Shown piece after piece: positions 1 through 11,003 of a DNA stretch of 64,000 bases. The translations under genes were made by a program, and so were the position numbers. This DNA comes from Cichorium intybus (lineage: Eukaryota; Streptophyta; Magnoliopsida; Asterales; Asteraceae). The notes below the pieces were generated by a model. That model was not told the DNA's origin. It ran no database searches and was given only the letters and a program-made list of their open reading frames with translations. The stretch covers positions 121,473,798-121,537,797 of the forward strand of contig CM042012.1 in the NCBI GenBank assembly GCA_023525715.1, in the 5' to 3' direction. The number at the start of each line of letters is the position of its first letter. The first letter of the stretch is position 1.

Positions 1-1
1 G

Positions 2-808
2 GAGATAATCGCATCGATGCTTACATGTTACTCCATTAAAGTAGAAGAAGTAGACGGGATCAATAAATTCAGCATCAATGATACCGACAAGGATGTTAAA
101 CATTTAGGCGACTTCGAGTTTAGTAAATTGTGGAACGTTATATGAAGATAAAAATTTTAATTATATGCATATTAATGATTTTAAATATTGGCAGGTTTTT
201 TATTTATGAAATCTGATTGCACAATTAGTTGCTCCTGTTTATGGTTCGAACTTATTGGATGTCTATGTAGGCATTGCTTTTATGTATTAAGGATGTCAGG
301 TGTGGAGCATTTCCCTAGCAAATATATTTCTAGAAGGTGGACGAAGGATGTAGTACCGAGATCATCAAGGGGATATGATATGCGTCCGTTTCCTACAAAT
401 AATGGACAGGAGGACTTAAAAACAATGATCCGAGACATATACTTGTCAATTGACTATTGTGTTGATAAGCTAGTCTTAAATTTGGAGAATCTGGATTTGT
501 ATAGAGAGAAACAAAGGGAGATGATGAAAGAATTTGATAATGATACAAGATATTTACAACCCATGACGAACACAAGCTTCATTAAATCGATAATTGGTGT
601 TGAAAAACGAGAGGAAGTAATAGTTAAAATTCCAGACAGGATAAGGAACAAAGGAAGTGGACCGATTAAGACAAGGTTGATAGGAGAAAAGGAGAATGCC
701 ATTTTGAAGGCGAAAAAGGGTACAAGAAAATGTTGACGGTGCGGGAAGTATGTTGATCATAACGCCCGCACATGTCAGGAAGAAACAAATTTATTTTGTG
801 ATAAGTAG
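2..808 (+). pseudogene. FAR1/FHY3-related MULE transposase, C-terminal part
   Basis: This is the C-terminal end of a FAR1/MuDR-type protein; the N-terminal and catalytic parts would lie left of the window. A first exon-like piece (2-145) is followed by an intron-like gap and a second piece from about 195. The second piece holds a SWIM zinc finger, C-x-C then C-x-H, in the stretch CSCLWFELIGCLCRH, followed by YISRRWTK, which is typical after the finger in FAR1-like proteins. An in-frame TGA at 734-736 falls between the first two cysteines of a C-terminal zinc knuckle, and the frame continues past it to TAG at 806-808. FAR1 family proteins are transposases or domesticated transcription factors. 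The ULP1-like gene facing it suggests a Mutator-like transposon rather than a host FAR1 gene. Confidence 0.75.
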
Positions 809-1807
809 TTTTTTTTGTTAATTTTAGTTTTTTTTTATTTTGTTTCTTGGTTAATAAAATTCCCAAAAAAACAAATGAATATTTGGTTTTACATTTAGGC
901 AATATCATTGTAGAATGATGAGAGTTGGAGAAAGTGGCATTTAACAGTTTGTAAAAGTTTGATGAAATTTGGATCGTTTGAATTGATGTCTCAAGTGAGG
1001 TTAAACAAATGCACAAAATTTGTAAGGTTTTTTAATCAATAAACTTAATGTTTTACGTTATGCAATTGTATTTTAAAAAGAAGTAAGCGATCAACTGTAA
1101 CGTGAATGCAAGAATTCGAAATGTTTTTTTACATGAAAGGAAAACATATAAAAGATGTATTTGTATGTGATACATATGAAAGATGTATTTGTATGTGAAA
1201 CAAATAAACTCAATAGAAATGACTAAAATCACACAATCAGTAACAGCAGACATATATTGAAAAATCAGTAAGATATGACTAAAATCACACGCATAAACAT
1301 TTAATGAAAACGATAAAAACACAAGTTTGATTTCTTAATAAAAAAACCAAAAAGTGTAAACATCTAAGATATGACTAAAATATGACTAAAATCACACGCA
1401 TAAACATTTAATGAAAACGATAATAACACATTTAATATAAACGAATAATAGTAACAGCAGACATATAAGATATGACTAAAATCACACGCATAAACATTTA
1501 ATGAAAACGATAAAAACACAAGTTTGATTGCTTAATAAAAAACCAAAAAGTGTAAACATCTCGACATAAAAAAACATGATAGAAACTAGCATAAAAAGGA
1601 CATTCAAATGTTAATAAATATCTAACAAAACAAACTTATTTTGCGCTCAATATGTAGGAGATGTTCTTTTGTGTTGAAACTTTCCTTCTCCGCATCAGAT
1701 AATCTATCATATGATGCCAACATTTCGTATAGAGACGATTTGACAACATTCAAATCCCATGTCAAAATTTTGGTAACTTACTTTTTTCTCATTTCATCTA
1801 ACTAATT
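809..1807. other. AT-rich spacer between convergent MULE genes
   Basis: No coding sequence is supported here. It lies between the 3' ends of the FAR1-like and ULP1-like pseudogenes and holds the tandem repeat annotated separately. The short reading frames in it show no family signal. Confidence 0.6.
1215..1565. repeat. Imperfect tandem repeat, unit about 100 bp
   Basis: The phrase ATGACTAAAATCACACGCAT recurs near 1275, 1385 and 1475, each time followed by a closely similar block that runs to AAAGTGTAAACATC. The middle copy is rearranged and carries an extra TATGACTAAAA. This is a short local array inside the MULE spacer. Confidence 0.75.
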
Positions 1808-4442
1808 CTATTGGTCGTCGTTGTCCTTATATTCAGTCTGGAAACCGATGTCCCATTTATCCAAATCCTCGTCTTTATATGTTTCCATGTGCCTCATAAG
1901 GAATACTCCACAATCTATGTTGTTATACTTTGTCGTCCATTCCATGCACCCGCTCATTGGTTTTGCATGTTTTATACGATTTGCTTTTTTATGATTCAAT
2001 TCATCAACGTACAATGTGAACAAAATTTTCTGGAATAAAATATGAAAGGTAATTAGAATATAATATATAGAATAAAATGTAAGACCATTATTAAAAATAA
2101 TAAAATATCTACTTTCCTTACCAAATCGTAAGGTATGTTTCTATACTTTACTTCATCCGACTCTTCACTGTTAATGTTGTCTATTATCACGCAATCATGT
2201 TTTTTGAAATAAAAAACAATAAGGTAGTAATGTTCAATGTCAATTACCGGGAAGAAAACCTGATATGAAAAAAATAAAACTTGTTCAAAACAGGTCATGT
2301 AAACCCCAAGGTAATTATTGTACAATGTTTAAAAATGTAAAAGGGCTTACAAGATTGATATCATTAAAGTTTGTGCATAGCTCATACATCTCTATGTGTT
2401 CATTCATGCGGTCAACAAAGATTTTGTATCGCCTTTGTATACAAATAGTCTCATCTAATACGAAGTTGATCTGTGATTAAAGTTTAATTATATATCATGA
2501 ATTATTGTATTTTAAAAAGAAGTCATGTGAATCATCTATAGAAAATATAGATAGTCGAAAATATAATTTACCAGAAGTGTGCAAGATAAAAAACATCCTT
2601 GCTGGTGACTTTTTATTTCTGTGTCGTTCTTGATGGTTTAGAATACTGGCCCATATGTCGATTATTGTTGCATGGATTTTGGATCCAGGAATCATGCTCT
2701 CGAAAATTCCTCGATGTCCTAAATCACCAAAATTTGATTCGAATACCAGATCCCTATGTCAAAATAAATGTTCATCAATACATATACCATTTGGTTGATT
2801 CTTTGATTAATGTATAATGAATATAAAAAAGGGTAAAATGTACCATTCGTTCTCCAGGCCTACAAAAATCCAACCTAAAACCCTCTCCTCATTTGATGTA
2901 AGAACTTTGTTTGGATTAACGACCCTTTTAAAATATGGAGATCTAAACTTCTCGGTCGGTTGCACATGTCTGCCCGTCTTGGTGCTACTACAGTAACAGG
3001 ATCAGCGTTTCCAGCATGAATTATAAGATGTGATCCACGATGATCAGGACTGAGACTTTGCTGTTTTGAATTCTTGGAACATGCAGCTAATGCAACTTTC
3101 TCTATAATGTCAAAAGCTTCTGCATCAAGTACTTGAGAAAAAGGTGTACAAAATACAATTTCATCTTGTGCATCATCTTGAACTATTTCTTTTTGAAATT
3201 GGGCGTGTTTAAATTCAGTTGTATTTGATCCCCGTGCATTACAGGTGTCAACACGCCATTGAAAAGGGTCAGATCATGAAAATCATCCGAAGTTGAAATT
3301 TTTGGGCATGCTAGATTGAATTCATGGGTTCTTTTAGTTACTAACTTCAGTAGGGCCTCAAAATTAGGAAACTTCTTTACACCTCGAACCAACCACCTAT
3401 CTATATCTCTCTTTGCGTTGTGATATGTATTAAAATTGAGGTTTATTTCCAATATAATTTCCTGAAAAGAACATGAAATTAGTAAAATGTAGACAACATT
3501 ATATTAATGTGAATCTAATGATTGCATCTACGTTTATATAAAGGTAACATGTACTGATTCCAGTTGTATATCCTAATGATTCGAGCAACATGAACTGATT
3601 TGAGTACATAGTAACTGATTCCATTTTTAACAGCAAAATGATTACAATGATTAGTACTTTTTTTAAACAGATACCGGTTTTCGGGTTTAACATGTACTGA
3701 TTCAGGCACGAGAAAAACTGCAATCATTATTGTTGCATAGGCCGATGATTCGAGTAACATGTACTGATTCTGGATGTGAAATTTAACAAAATGTGAATCG
3801 AATGTTAACAAGACAATGACTACACGTACTTTTGATTATTTTAAACAACAAATGGTATTTTTGATTATTTTAAACAAATGATTACAATGATTTGTAATCA
3901 TTTTTAAGAAAATATGGTTACTGATAAATGTGATTATAAAAAAATACTAAATAAATACCTATTTTTTATAATAACGAAATGTTATTACAAAAAATACTAA
4001 GCAATAAACGCATAAACGTGATTAGGCACTTACCTCTATCGAGTTGTTGTCGTCGCCTTTTTCCCAATATTTGTTGAACTACATTCTCTGTAAAACCTTC
4101 GGAAAATGGACAATCTCTCATAGAAGTAGTATCATCAACATCCTCGCCATCTTCTATGATTTGATTTGCATTTGTGAACTCAAACTTAGTAAAATTTAAT
4201 ATTTTAATACAATTGAAATAGTTTGAAAATGCTAGAATATACCTCGTTCACAATGACTCATGTCCATGTGTTGTGATGATATGGTTACGTTTCCAAAACC
4301 TCCTTTAGACAGCTCTTGTAATTGCCTGTCTTTTAACATCTTTGATGTCCAATTAATCAATCCAACTGTTGAATTTTGAATTGGGCGATCCTCGACATTT
4401 GTAAAATGAATGTAAAACAACTGCAAAAAATGGTTATGGAAG

Positions 4443-4518
<76 letters not shown>

Positions 4519-4535
4519 CTTCCATAACCATTTTT

Positions 4536-4601
<66 letters not shown>

Positions 4602-5466
4602 TATATGAATATTTAAAAATGTTTTGATGTATTACATGCACTGTGTTTACTAGAAGAAAAACAATGGGACCTGTGAACACGCAGTTATCATCTAAACTTT
4701 TCCACATTGTCCGACTTGACTTCAAAGAGGATATAACAAATCCACACCGGTCTAACTGTTTGATATCCAAAACATCCCCAAGATTCTCCAGAAATCCTTG
4801 ATTGATCGTACCCATCGTTGGACACTCGATCATCACGGATACAAATAGAACAAGAAAATTCAAAACAAAAAATGGACCTCCTGTCGTGTCGTTTTGAATC
4901 ATGTCCACAACATTTGTTAGACGTATTCTTTTTAATGTTTTCGGGAATTGGGATTTCCAAAGTTTGACAACATGATTTTCAGGATTTGATTTGGAAGGGT
5001 TAGACATTCGTATGTCACCCATTGGTATGCCATAGATCTGGTGTACTATGTCTCTTTTGATTTTAAGTGTTTGGTCTTTTATGTGAATATAATTGGTATT
5101 AGGGTCATAGTTGTTAACAACCCAATAACATATCCTTCGTGGCAGTTTTGTTAATTGCATCGTTAGAGCTTTACCAAACCCAATCGATTTTACACATGCT
5201 CTTGGATCATTGTTTAACAGTGCCATAGTTTTAGTTATGTGTTCGGGAATAGTTTTAGTTATGTGTTCGGGAGGGAATCTGGTATTCAGTAATCGTAATG
5301 AATCTTGTCTTTTTTCTGGCTTTGCCCTTAAAGTTTTCTTTCCTAGAATCTTTAGTTTCGAAACTTTAACGGGTGGCATTTTGACAAAATCATCATCATT
5401 ACTTGAATAAGTGTATAAAAGACCATCGTCGTGACGTTGAATCCCTAAAAGTAACCAATTAAACAT
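1808..5466 (-). pseudogene. ULP1-like (C48) cysteine protease gene carried by a MULE
   Basis: The gene reads right to left. The N-terminal part (5466 to about 4640) resembles the non-catalytic domain of plant transposon-borne ULP1-like proteins, with stretches such as LPRRICYWVVNNYDPNTN and HQIYGIPMGDI. A middle piece lies at 3183-3452. The protease domain is split: EHYYLIVF then CVIIDN (about 2325-2120) give the His and Asp, and IDCGVFLMRHMETY (about 1915) gives the Cys, so a His-Asp-Cys triad can be read. ULP1/SENP proteases cleave SUMO, but in MULEs the role of such genes is unknown. A TA microsatellite interrupts the reading frame at 4447-4599, and stops separate the pieces, so I call it a pseudogene. 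Exon borders were not resolved, and it could be a diverged spliced gene. Confidence 0.7.
4422..4599. repeat. TA microsatellite flanked by inverted 27-bp arms
   Basis: Two TA tracts (about 4447-4514 and 4540-4599) surround an inverted copy of the unique flank. The arm at 4422-4448, containing AAAAAATGGTTATGGAAGTT, reappears reversed at 4513-4539. The arms and the first TA tract together form a near-perfect palindrome that could extrude as a cruciform. It lies inside the ULP1-like gene and breaks its frame. Confidence 0.9.
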
Positions 5467-5770
5467 GAAGGAATATCAAATTAGGTGGGTAATCCGACGA
5501 GATTGGTTCGAAGTCTTCTTTGCCGACATAGATGAGAGAGACTGATAACTTGTAATCTTCTTTATTATTTGTGTTCCATAATTCTTTTTTTGAAATTTAT
5601 TATTGAAAAAAAAAGAAACAATACTTTAATAAGAAAACAATTACATAAATACATTATAGTTATTTTAAGTATTTCACAGATCATACACACAAAAAAACAT
5701 AAAATAAAGACCGTAATAATTAAAGAAAATGTTAATGACCAAATATGTAAATTATCGTAACCACAATGAA
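5467..5770. other. AT-rich flank between MULE remnant and Helitron A
   Basis: Low-complexity A/T sequence with no supported gene. A right-hand terminal inverted repeat of the MULE would be expected near here, but I could not pair one, because the left end is outside the window. Confidence 0.5.
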
Positions 5771-6410
5771 CATTACCTTATATATTAAAAAACGTAAGTT
5801 TTCTAGAAGGTTTGATGGGGTGAGGGGGGTTTGGGGAGTTTTTAGCGGGGTGCGATTTCTTTGCCAATAGTGTTCCTCCACCTTTTCTTCCACCGCCTTC
5901 TGTATTCATCACACCTCTCCTTTCCGATACCCCCAATACACCATCGTGGCTTTCGATTTCTCTTTTACAGGAACGATTCGGGTTTCTTCTTTTCTTTTTT
6001 TCTTCTCGCAATCCGACGGAGTCGCTCTGTTTCTTCCTTTCTCCCTTTATTCTCGCAATCGACGGTGAAAAAGCGTAAGGTTTCTAGAAGGTTTAGAGAG
6101 GGTGGGAGGGTTTCCCGCCTCTATGGCTGGAACAGTCTTTCCACGCCGTTCCAGGTGAAGATAATCGGCCGCTTTACTCTGCAAATGATATTAGCCAATT
6201 CTACTTTTATCATTCCCCAAGGATCTTTCCTCAAATAAGGTAAACCCTTATTCAACACCCTTTAATCCGTTTCTTTTTTCATTAACTTTTTTAGATTTAC
6301 TGACCCGTTATCAATAAAATCGGTTGAATTGTCATCTTTTTTCTTAAAAATACTCCAAAAGCGATGTTAATATATGTAAGTAATAATTATTCAGTAAGTT
6401 AAAATACAAG
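5771..6410 (+). other. Helitron A 5' segment
   Basis: The first 110 bp (5771-5880) match the 5' end of Helitron B in inverted orientation (about 35488-35606), including TTTCTAGAAGGTTT and TTTTTAGCGGGGTGCG. A shorter third copy of the CGTAAG-TTTCTAGAAGGTTT motif lies at about 6069-6094, which hints at an internal duplication or an older nested end. A reading frame at 5861-6238 shows no recognisable domain. Confidence 0.55.
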
Positions 6411-6471
6411 ATTTAAACGTAAGAAGCTCATCCGCCGTGGTGTTGGTTTCAAAAACCCTGAATTCGGCGAT
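6411..6471 (+). pseudogene. FKBP-like exon, left half (split by gypsy)
   Basis: After a plausible acceptor (ACAAG, 6406-6410) the sequence reads FKRKKLIRRGVGFKNPEFGD, which resembles the start of an FKBP domain in plant ROF1/ROF2 (FKBP62/65) proteins. The gypsy element interrupts it at GCGAT, and the frame resumes at 20865 with EPTGKLT. The rest of the gene fragment is at 20860-22125. Confidence 0.6.
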
Positions 6472-7924
6472 TGTAAGACCCGTTCCGCCGAGTCGCGGCC
6501 CGAAGGAGCCCGCGGCGCGGCTTTTGGAAGAACCTAGAATCGCGTAGGATTTGTACGCGCGGCGCGGTTCTAAAGAACCCGCGACGCGGTGCGCCTCTAA
6601 AGTGAAAAACCCTAATTCGGATTTAAACGCCTATATAAAGGGACCCAGCCCTAGGGTTCGTGTTTTTGGGAGTTTTCTGGAGCAGAGGCGTCCGGTTTCA
6701 GCAGAGACTCTTTGGTTCCAAGGCTTTGGAGGTTTGAAGGAAGGAGATCCAACGCGGGAGAAGGTTTAGGACGGATCGTGGGCATCACTCCGTCCTTCAG
6801 AAGTAAGGTAAGAAGATTTACTCTTCTGACTTTCCTTTTTATCCCGTCATATGGTGTTACCAGTTGGTTTGTAGCTTTAGACGATTTGTAGCACTTAGGG
6901 TTTGAACCAAGGACATGCATGGACTTGCATGTCCATAAGGAAGTGACCTTAGGGTAGTTTCTGATCCCAGGAAGGGTGTAGAAAGGAACCCTAGCCGATT
7001 GATGTACTGTTAATCGCTGAAAAACATTTTGAAATGTTACGAGCCGCGACGCGGACTGGCTATGTCAGCGGCGCGGACTCGGCTGAAACCCCGTAATTGT
7101 GCAATGGTAGCCGCGGCGCGTAAGGCGAGGAGCCACGCCGCGGCGAGCGACTGTTTGACCAGAAATTTAGTTTTGACCACGGTTTGATGGCAACTAGTGA
7201 GTCTAACCTTTAGGCAGGTTTGTAAGAGCCTGGTCAGTAATTGATATGTTGTATGTGTGTGGGATTTAGGTGTGTGGACGAGCTAAGTGGGGATATTAGA
7301 GAATATCTGTGCGGTTTCGAATCAGGTGAGTATCCTCACCTTACTATATGATGTTGCATGTTAGGCATCTTGTGTGTTATTTACAGTTATATGATTTGCT
7401 CTATATCTGTGGTTATTTGTTGTTGGGCTCAGTACTGATGCGTGTCCCCTCGTAGCTGTTGTATGGCGAGTTGGACTATTGCCTTGTCCCATAGCTGTTG
7501 TATGATGGGCTAGGCCATAACCGGGAACCCATAGCTGTTGTATGATGGGTAGAACCTTCCCGTGTCCATAGCTGTTGTATGATGGACGCCCGTAGCTGTT
7601 GTATGGCGGGTAGGGTCGGGTCGTTCTCGAGGACGGGTTGTTTAATGTGTGGGCATGTATGGTAATTTGTGGACTCACTAAGCTTTAAGCTTACCCGTTG
7701 ATTTTATAACATTTCAGGTATTTCAAATGACAAAGGGAAGGGCAAGGCGTGACGGCGGCGCATCACATATAAGAGATTTATTTTAATGAATTATGTTATG
7801 ATTTTCAATTGTTTCTGCTGTTGGTTTAATAAATATGTCGAACAGATTTACTTTTTGGAATAAATATTTTATTGGAACCTTGGTAATAAATAAATTTTAA
7901 AAATTTTGAAATTGGGGCGTTACA
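6472..7924 (+). repeat. Gypsy 5' LTR
   Basis: The LTR is 1453 bp, with a TATA box (TATATAAA, 6632-6639) that should drive the genomic transcript. The stretches around 6485-6600 and 7040-7150 are rich in CpG motifs such as CGCGACGCGG. The downstream half carries the array of five hairpins described separately, which would lie in the transcribed leader. Confidence 0.95.
7449..7610 (+). repeat. Array of five 22-nt hairpins with constant loop and varying stems
   Basis: Units lie at 7449-7470, 7488-7509, 7528-7549, 7565-7586 and 7589-7610. All share AGCTGTTGTATG. The flanking arms differ but pair: CTCG/CGAG, CCCAT/ATGGG twice, TCCAT/ATGGA, CCCG/CGGG. The same array is in the 3' LTR, offset by 12935, where some stems have decayed to wobbles or mismatches. 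The function is unknown. Confidence 0.9.
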
Positions 7925-8694
7925 AATTGGTATCAGAGCCTTGGTTTGAGGGATTTGGATGAACTGTATTGGGAATCCAAACTCAAACTTAGGACTGAGC
8001 GATTTTGTTAAGAAAATGTTTTTGGAAGGTTAAATTAAAGTAAAAGAAGATGCGATGCGAACCGTCAGCCGAGCTCAAGTAAGTTTTGTGATTTCCAATT
8101 ACCCATGCTAAGTTTGTGTTTTGTGATAAAATTTATTGTGCTAGAATGTAAAGTTGCTTGGATAATATACTCAGTAGACTGTTTTGTGCCATATTTGCTG
8201 CTTTGGAATCTTATGCTATTGTCGTTAGGTTGCTTAGTGAATGCTGGTAGGTTATATGCAATTAGGGTAAGATAGTCTGAGAATTTTTGGTCTGGCCTTA
8301 CTGGCTGTTCCTTGTTTGGTTGTGACTCTAGGGTAGGATCAGTTATTCAAACGTCTATCTTATTCCCGATTGTATACGGCTGTGCGTCCGTGAGGTGACT
8401 CGACGACATTAGCAATAGTTCCCTTAGGCACGTGTGAGATGGAGAGTTAGATCAAAAGATTAGGCACCACGGTGCATGACCACATGAGTCAAAGGAAATG
8501 GTTTAGTGCGTGTGACGTTTTAGGAGGATGATTGACGAACTTGGAACAAGGGCAAATAGGTGTGGTAGGTAGTACCAGGCTAGTATTACCGAAAGCACAG
8601 GATTCACGCTTGAGTCAAGAGTAGTCAAACAAAGTCCTAAAAAGTCAAATAGTTGGAGAGATAGGAGTGACCCGAGTATTGATATTAGAAACTG
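7925..8694 (+). other. Gypsy leader with primer binding site
   Basis: TGGTATCAGAGCC (7928-7940) is complementary to the 3' end of initiator tRNA-Met and primes minus-strand synthesis. The remaining leader up to the gag frame holds no recognised gene. Confidence 0.85.
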
Positions 8695-9280
8695 TTGCGC
8701 ATTTCAGAATGGCAGTCACTCGAAGAAACGGTGGACCAGATGCGGGTACCTCGAGTGGGGGGACCGACTGATGAAAATCTCCGTAACCTGATAGCGGAGG
8801 AGGTTTCGCGAGAAGTGTTGGCTACGATACCTCAGTTCTTTGGTACGATTAAGGCTGAGCTATGGGCAATGCTCGAGGAACGACTGGCTACTCAGGGCAC
8901 ATCACATGCTAGGGATGCAAGTTATAAGGACTTTTCGGCTTGTTCGCCTCCGATGTTCGATGGGGGCAGGGATCCGATTGTTAGCATGCGGTGGATTTCC
9001 GCAGTAGAGGGTGCTTTTCGCACATGTTCCTGTCCTGAGAACTCCAAGGTAACGTTTGCAGTGAATCTTTTAAGAGAGGGTGCGAAGGATTGGTGGGAGA
9101 TACGAACGAAGGATCTCACTCCTGCTCAGTTGGATGCCATTACATGGCCGCAGTTTAAGGAACAGTTCAAATTGGAGTATGTTCCACAGGTGGAAATGGA
9201 ACGCTTGGCGCAGGAATACCTAAATCTGACCCATACTACTGAGACGGTGACGGAAATCACCAAGAAGTTTAATGAATCGG
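8695..9280 (+). pseudogene. Gypsy gag fragment
   Basis: The protein contains MFDGGRDPIVSMRWISAVEG, FAVNLLREGAKDWWE and TWPQFKEQFKLEYVP, the usual retrotransposon gag capsid region of plant gypsy elements. It should end in a zinc knuckle followed by protease. Instead, after ITKKFNE it runs out of frame into mid-RT sequence and stops. The true start may be further upstream, since the first ATG-like positions are ambiguous. The junction looks like a deletion at a short shared ATGAA. Confidence 0.85.
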
Positions 9281-11003
9281 GTGTGTCGACCGATGTTGGA
9301 TCGGTCGGTTATAGTTTTCATTGACGATATCTTAGTTTACTCTCGGAGCAGGGAGCAACATGAACAACATTTAAGGGAAGTATTGGAGACCTTAAGGAAG
9401 GAGAAGCTTTATGCAAAGCTATCCAAGTGTGACTTTTGGCTACGGGAGGTTCAGTTTTTGGGTCACATTGTAAATGAGCAAGGAATCATGGTAGACCCGG
9501 CTAAGGTGGAGGCTGTGATGCGGTGGGAGGTTCCAAAGACTCCCTCTGAAATTAGAAGTTTCTTGGGTCTGGCGGGTTATTATCGTCGTTTCATCCAAGA
9601 CTTCTCAAAGGTTGCAGTACCTTTGACTCGACTAACTAAGAAAAACGCTGCTTTTCGGTGGGGTGAGGAGCAGCAGCAGGCTTTTGAGACTTTGCGTCGG
9701 AAATTGTGTGAAGCTCCGGTTTTGACGTTGCCTGAAGGCATGAAGGACATGGTAGTTTATTGTGATGCATCTATCACGGGATTGGGGGCAGTCTTGATGC
9801 AACGAGGCAGGGTGATTGCTTACGCCTCGCGACAGTTGAAACCCCATGAAGCTAACTACCCTACTCATGACTTGGAATTGGGAGCGGTGGTCTTCGCTCT
9901 CAAGATTTTGAGACACTATTTGTATGGAGTGAAGTGCACCATCTTTACAGACCACAAGAGTTTGAAGTACCTGATGGATCAGGCAAACCTCAATATGAGA
10001 CAGAGAAGATGGTTGGATGTATTGAAAGATTATGATTGTGAGATACACTACCACCCTGGAAAGGCCAATGTGGTAGCTGATGCGTTAAGTCGTAAGGTTT
10101 CGGGTGCCCCCCTTCGGGGCATTTGTCTAAGGATGACAATTGTGACACCGCTGCTTGAGCTGATTAGGAAAGCCCAGGTGGAAGCAAGCAAGAGCGAGAA
10201 TCAGAAAGGTGAGAGAATTGTGGGTCAGTTGGCAGCTATGGTCAAAGATAGTAGGGATTTGCTAACTTGTCATGAGAGGATTTGGGTACCGAAGCTGGGC
10301 GGGGTTCGTCAAACCCTATTGGAGGAGGTGCATAAATCCAGGTTCTCTATCCACCCTGGAGCGACTAAAATGTATAGGGATCTGCGTGAATATTATTGGT
10401 GGCCAGGCATGAATAGGGAAGTAGCTGGGTTTGTCGAAAGATGCATGACCTGTCGTAGGGTCAAGGCCGAGCACCAACGGCCTCATGGTAGATTGCAGCC
10501 TCTTGAGATCCCAGAATGGAAATGGAAGCATATCACAATGGATTTCATCACGAAGTTGCCAAGAACCCCTCGACATATGGACACTATTTGGGTTATCGTG
10601 GATAGGTTGACTAAAAGTGCTCATTTCCTCCCCACCCAAGAGACTTACTCTGCAAAGGAATTGGCTAAAGTCTACACGGATGAGATTATCTCTTGGCATG
10701 GTATACCGGTCTCGGTGATATCCGACCGGGATGTCCGATTTACGTCTAGGTTTTGGAAGAAGTTTCATGAGGAATTAGGCACTCGCATTCATTTCAGCAC
10801 AGCATATCATCCTCAGACGGATGGGCAGAGTGAAAGAACGATTCAAACGCTGGAAGATATGCTTAGGGCATGCGTCATCGATTTTGGCGGGAGTTGGGAT
10901 TCCCATCTCCCTTTAGCTGAGTTTTCTTACAATAACAGTTATCACGCGAGCATTGGCAGAGCTCCCTTTGAAATGTTGTATGGAAGAAAATGTCGGACAC
11001 CTA
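9268..11003 (+). pseudogene. Gypsy pol: partial RT, RNase H, integrase (5' part)
   Basis: The frame starts inside RT at NRVCRPMLD, includes the catalytic FIDDILVYSRS, then the RT connection (FLGHIVNEQGI, LGLAGYYRRF) and an RNase H domain beginning VVYCDASITGLGAVLMQ and ending HPGKANVVADALSR. The integrase follows, with an H-C zinc region (HPGATKMYRDL, CMTCRRVKAEHQ) and core residues in TMDFITKLPR and VISDRDVRF, up to YGRKCRTP. Copia-1 interrupts it there, and the frame resumes at 18787. The RT N-terminal half (fingers) is missing because of the gag-RT deletion. Confidence 0.92.

Noticed and set aside
5861..6238. 125-residue open frame as a gene
   Set aside because: It overlaps the Helitron 5' segment, has low-complexity Phe/Ser/Arg composition and shows no domain.
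7449..7610. Regularly spaced repeats resembling a CRISPR array
   Set aside because: The units are hairpins in a plant LTR with differing arms, and spacers are not a separate variable class; this is eukaryotic DNA.
7928..7940. tRNA gene suggested by TGGTATCAGAGCC
   Set aside because: This is a retrotransposon primer binding site; no cloverleaf surrounds it. The same holds at 11782, 50308 and 63696. I found no convincing tRNA or rRNA gene in the window.
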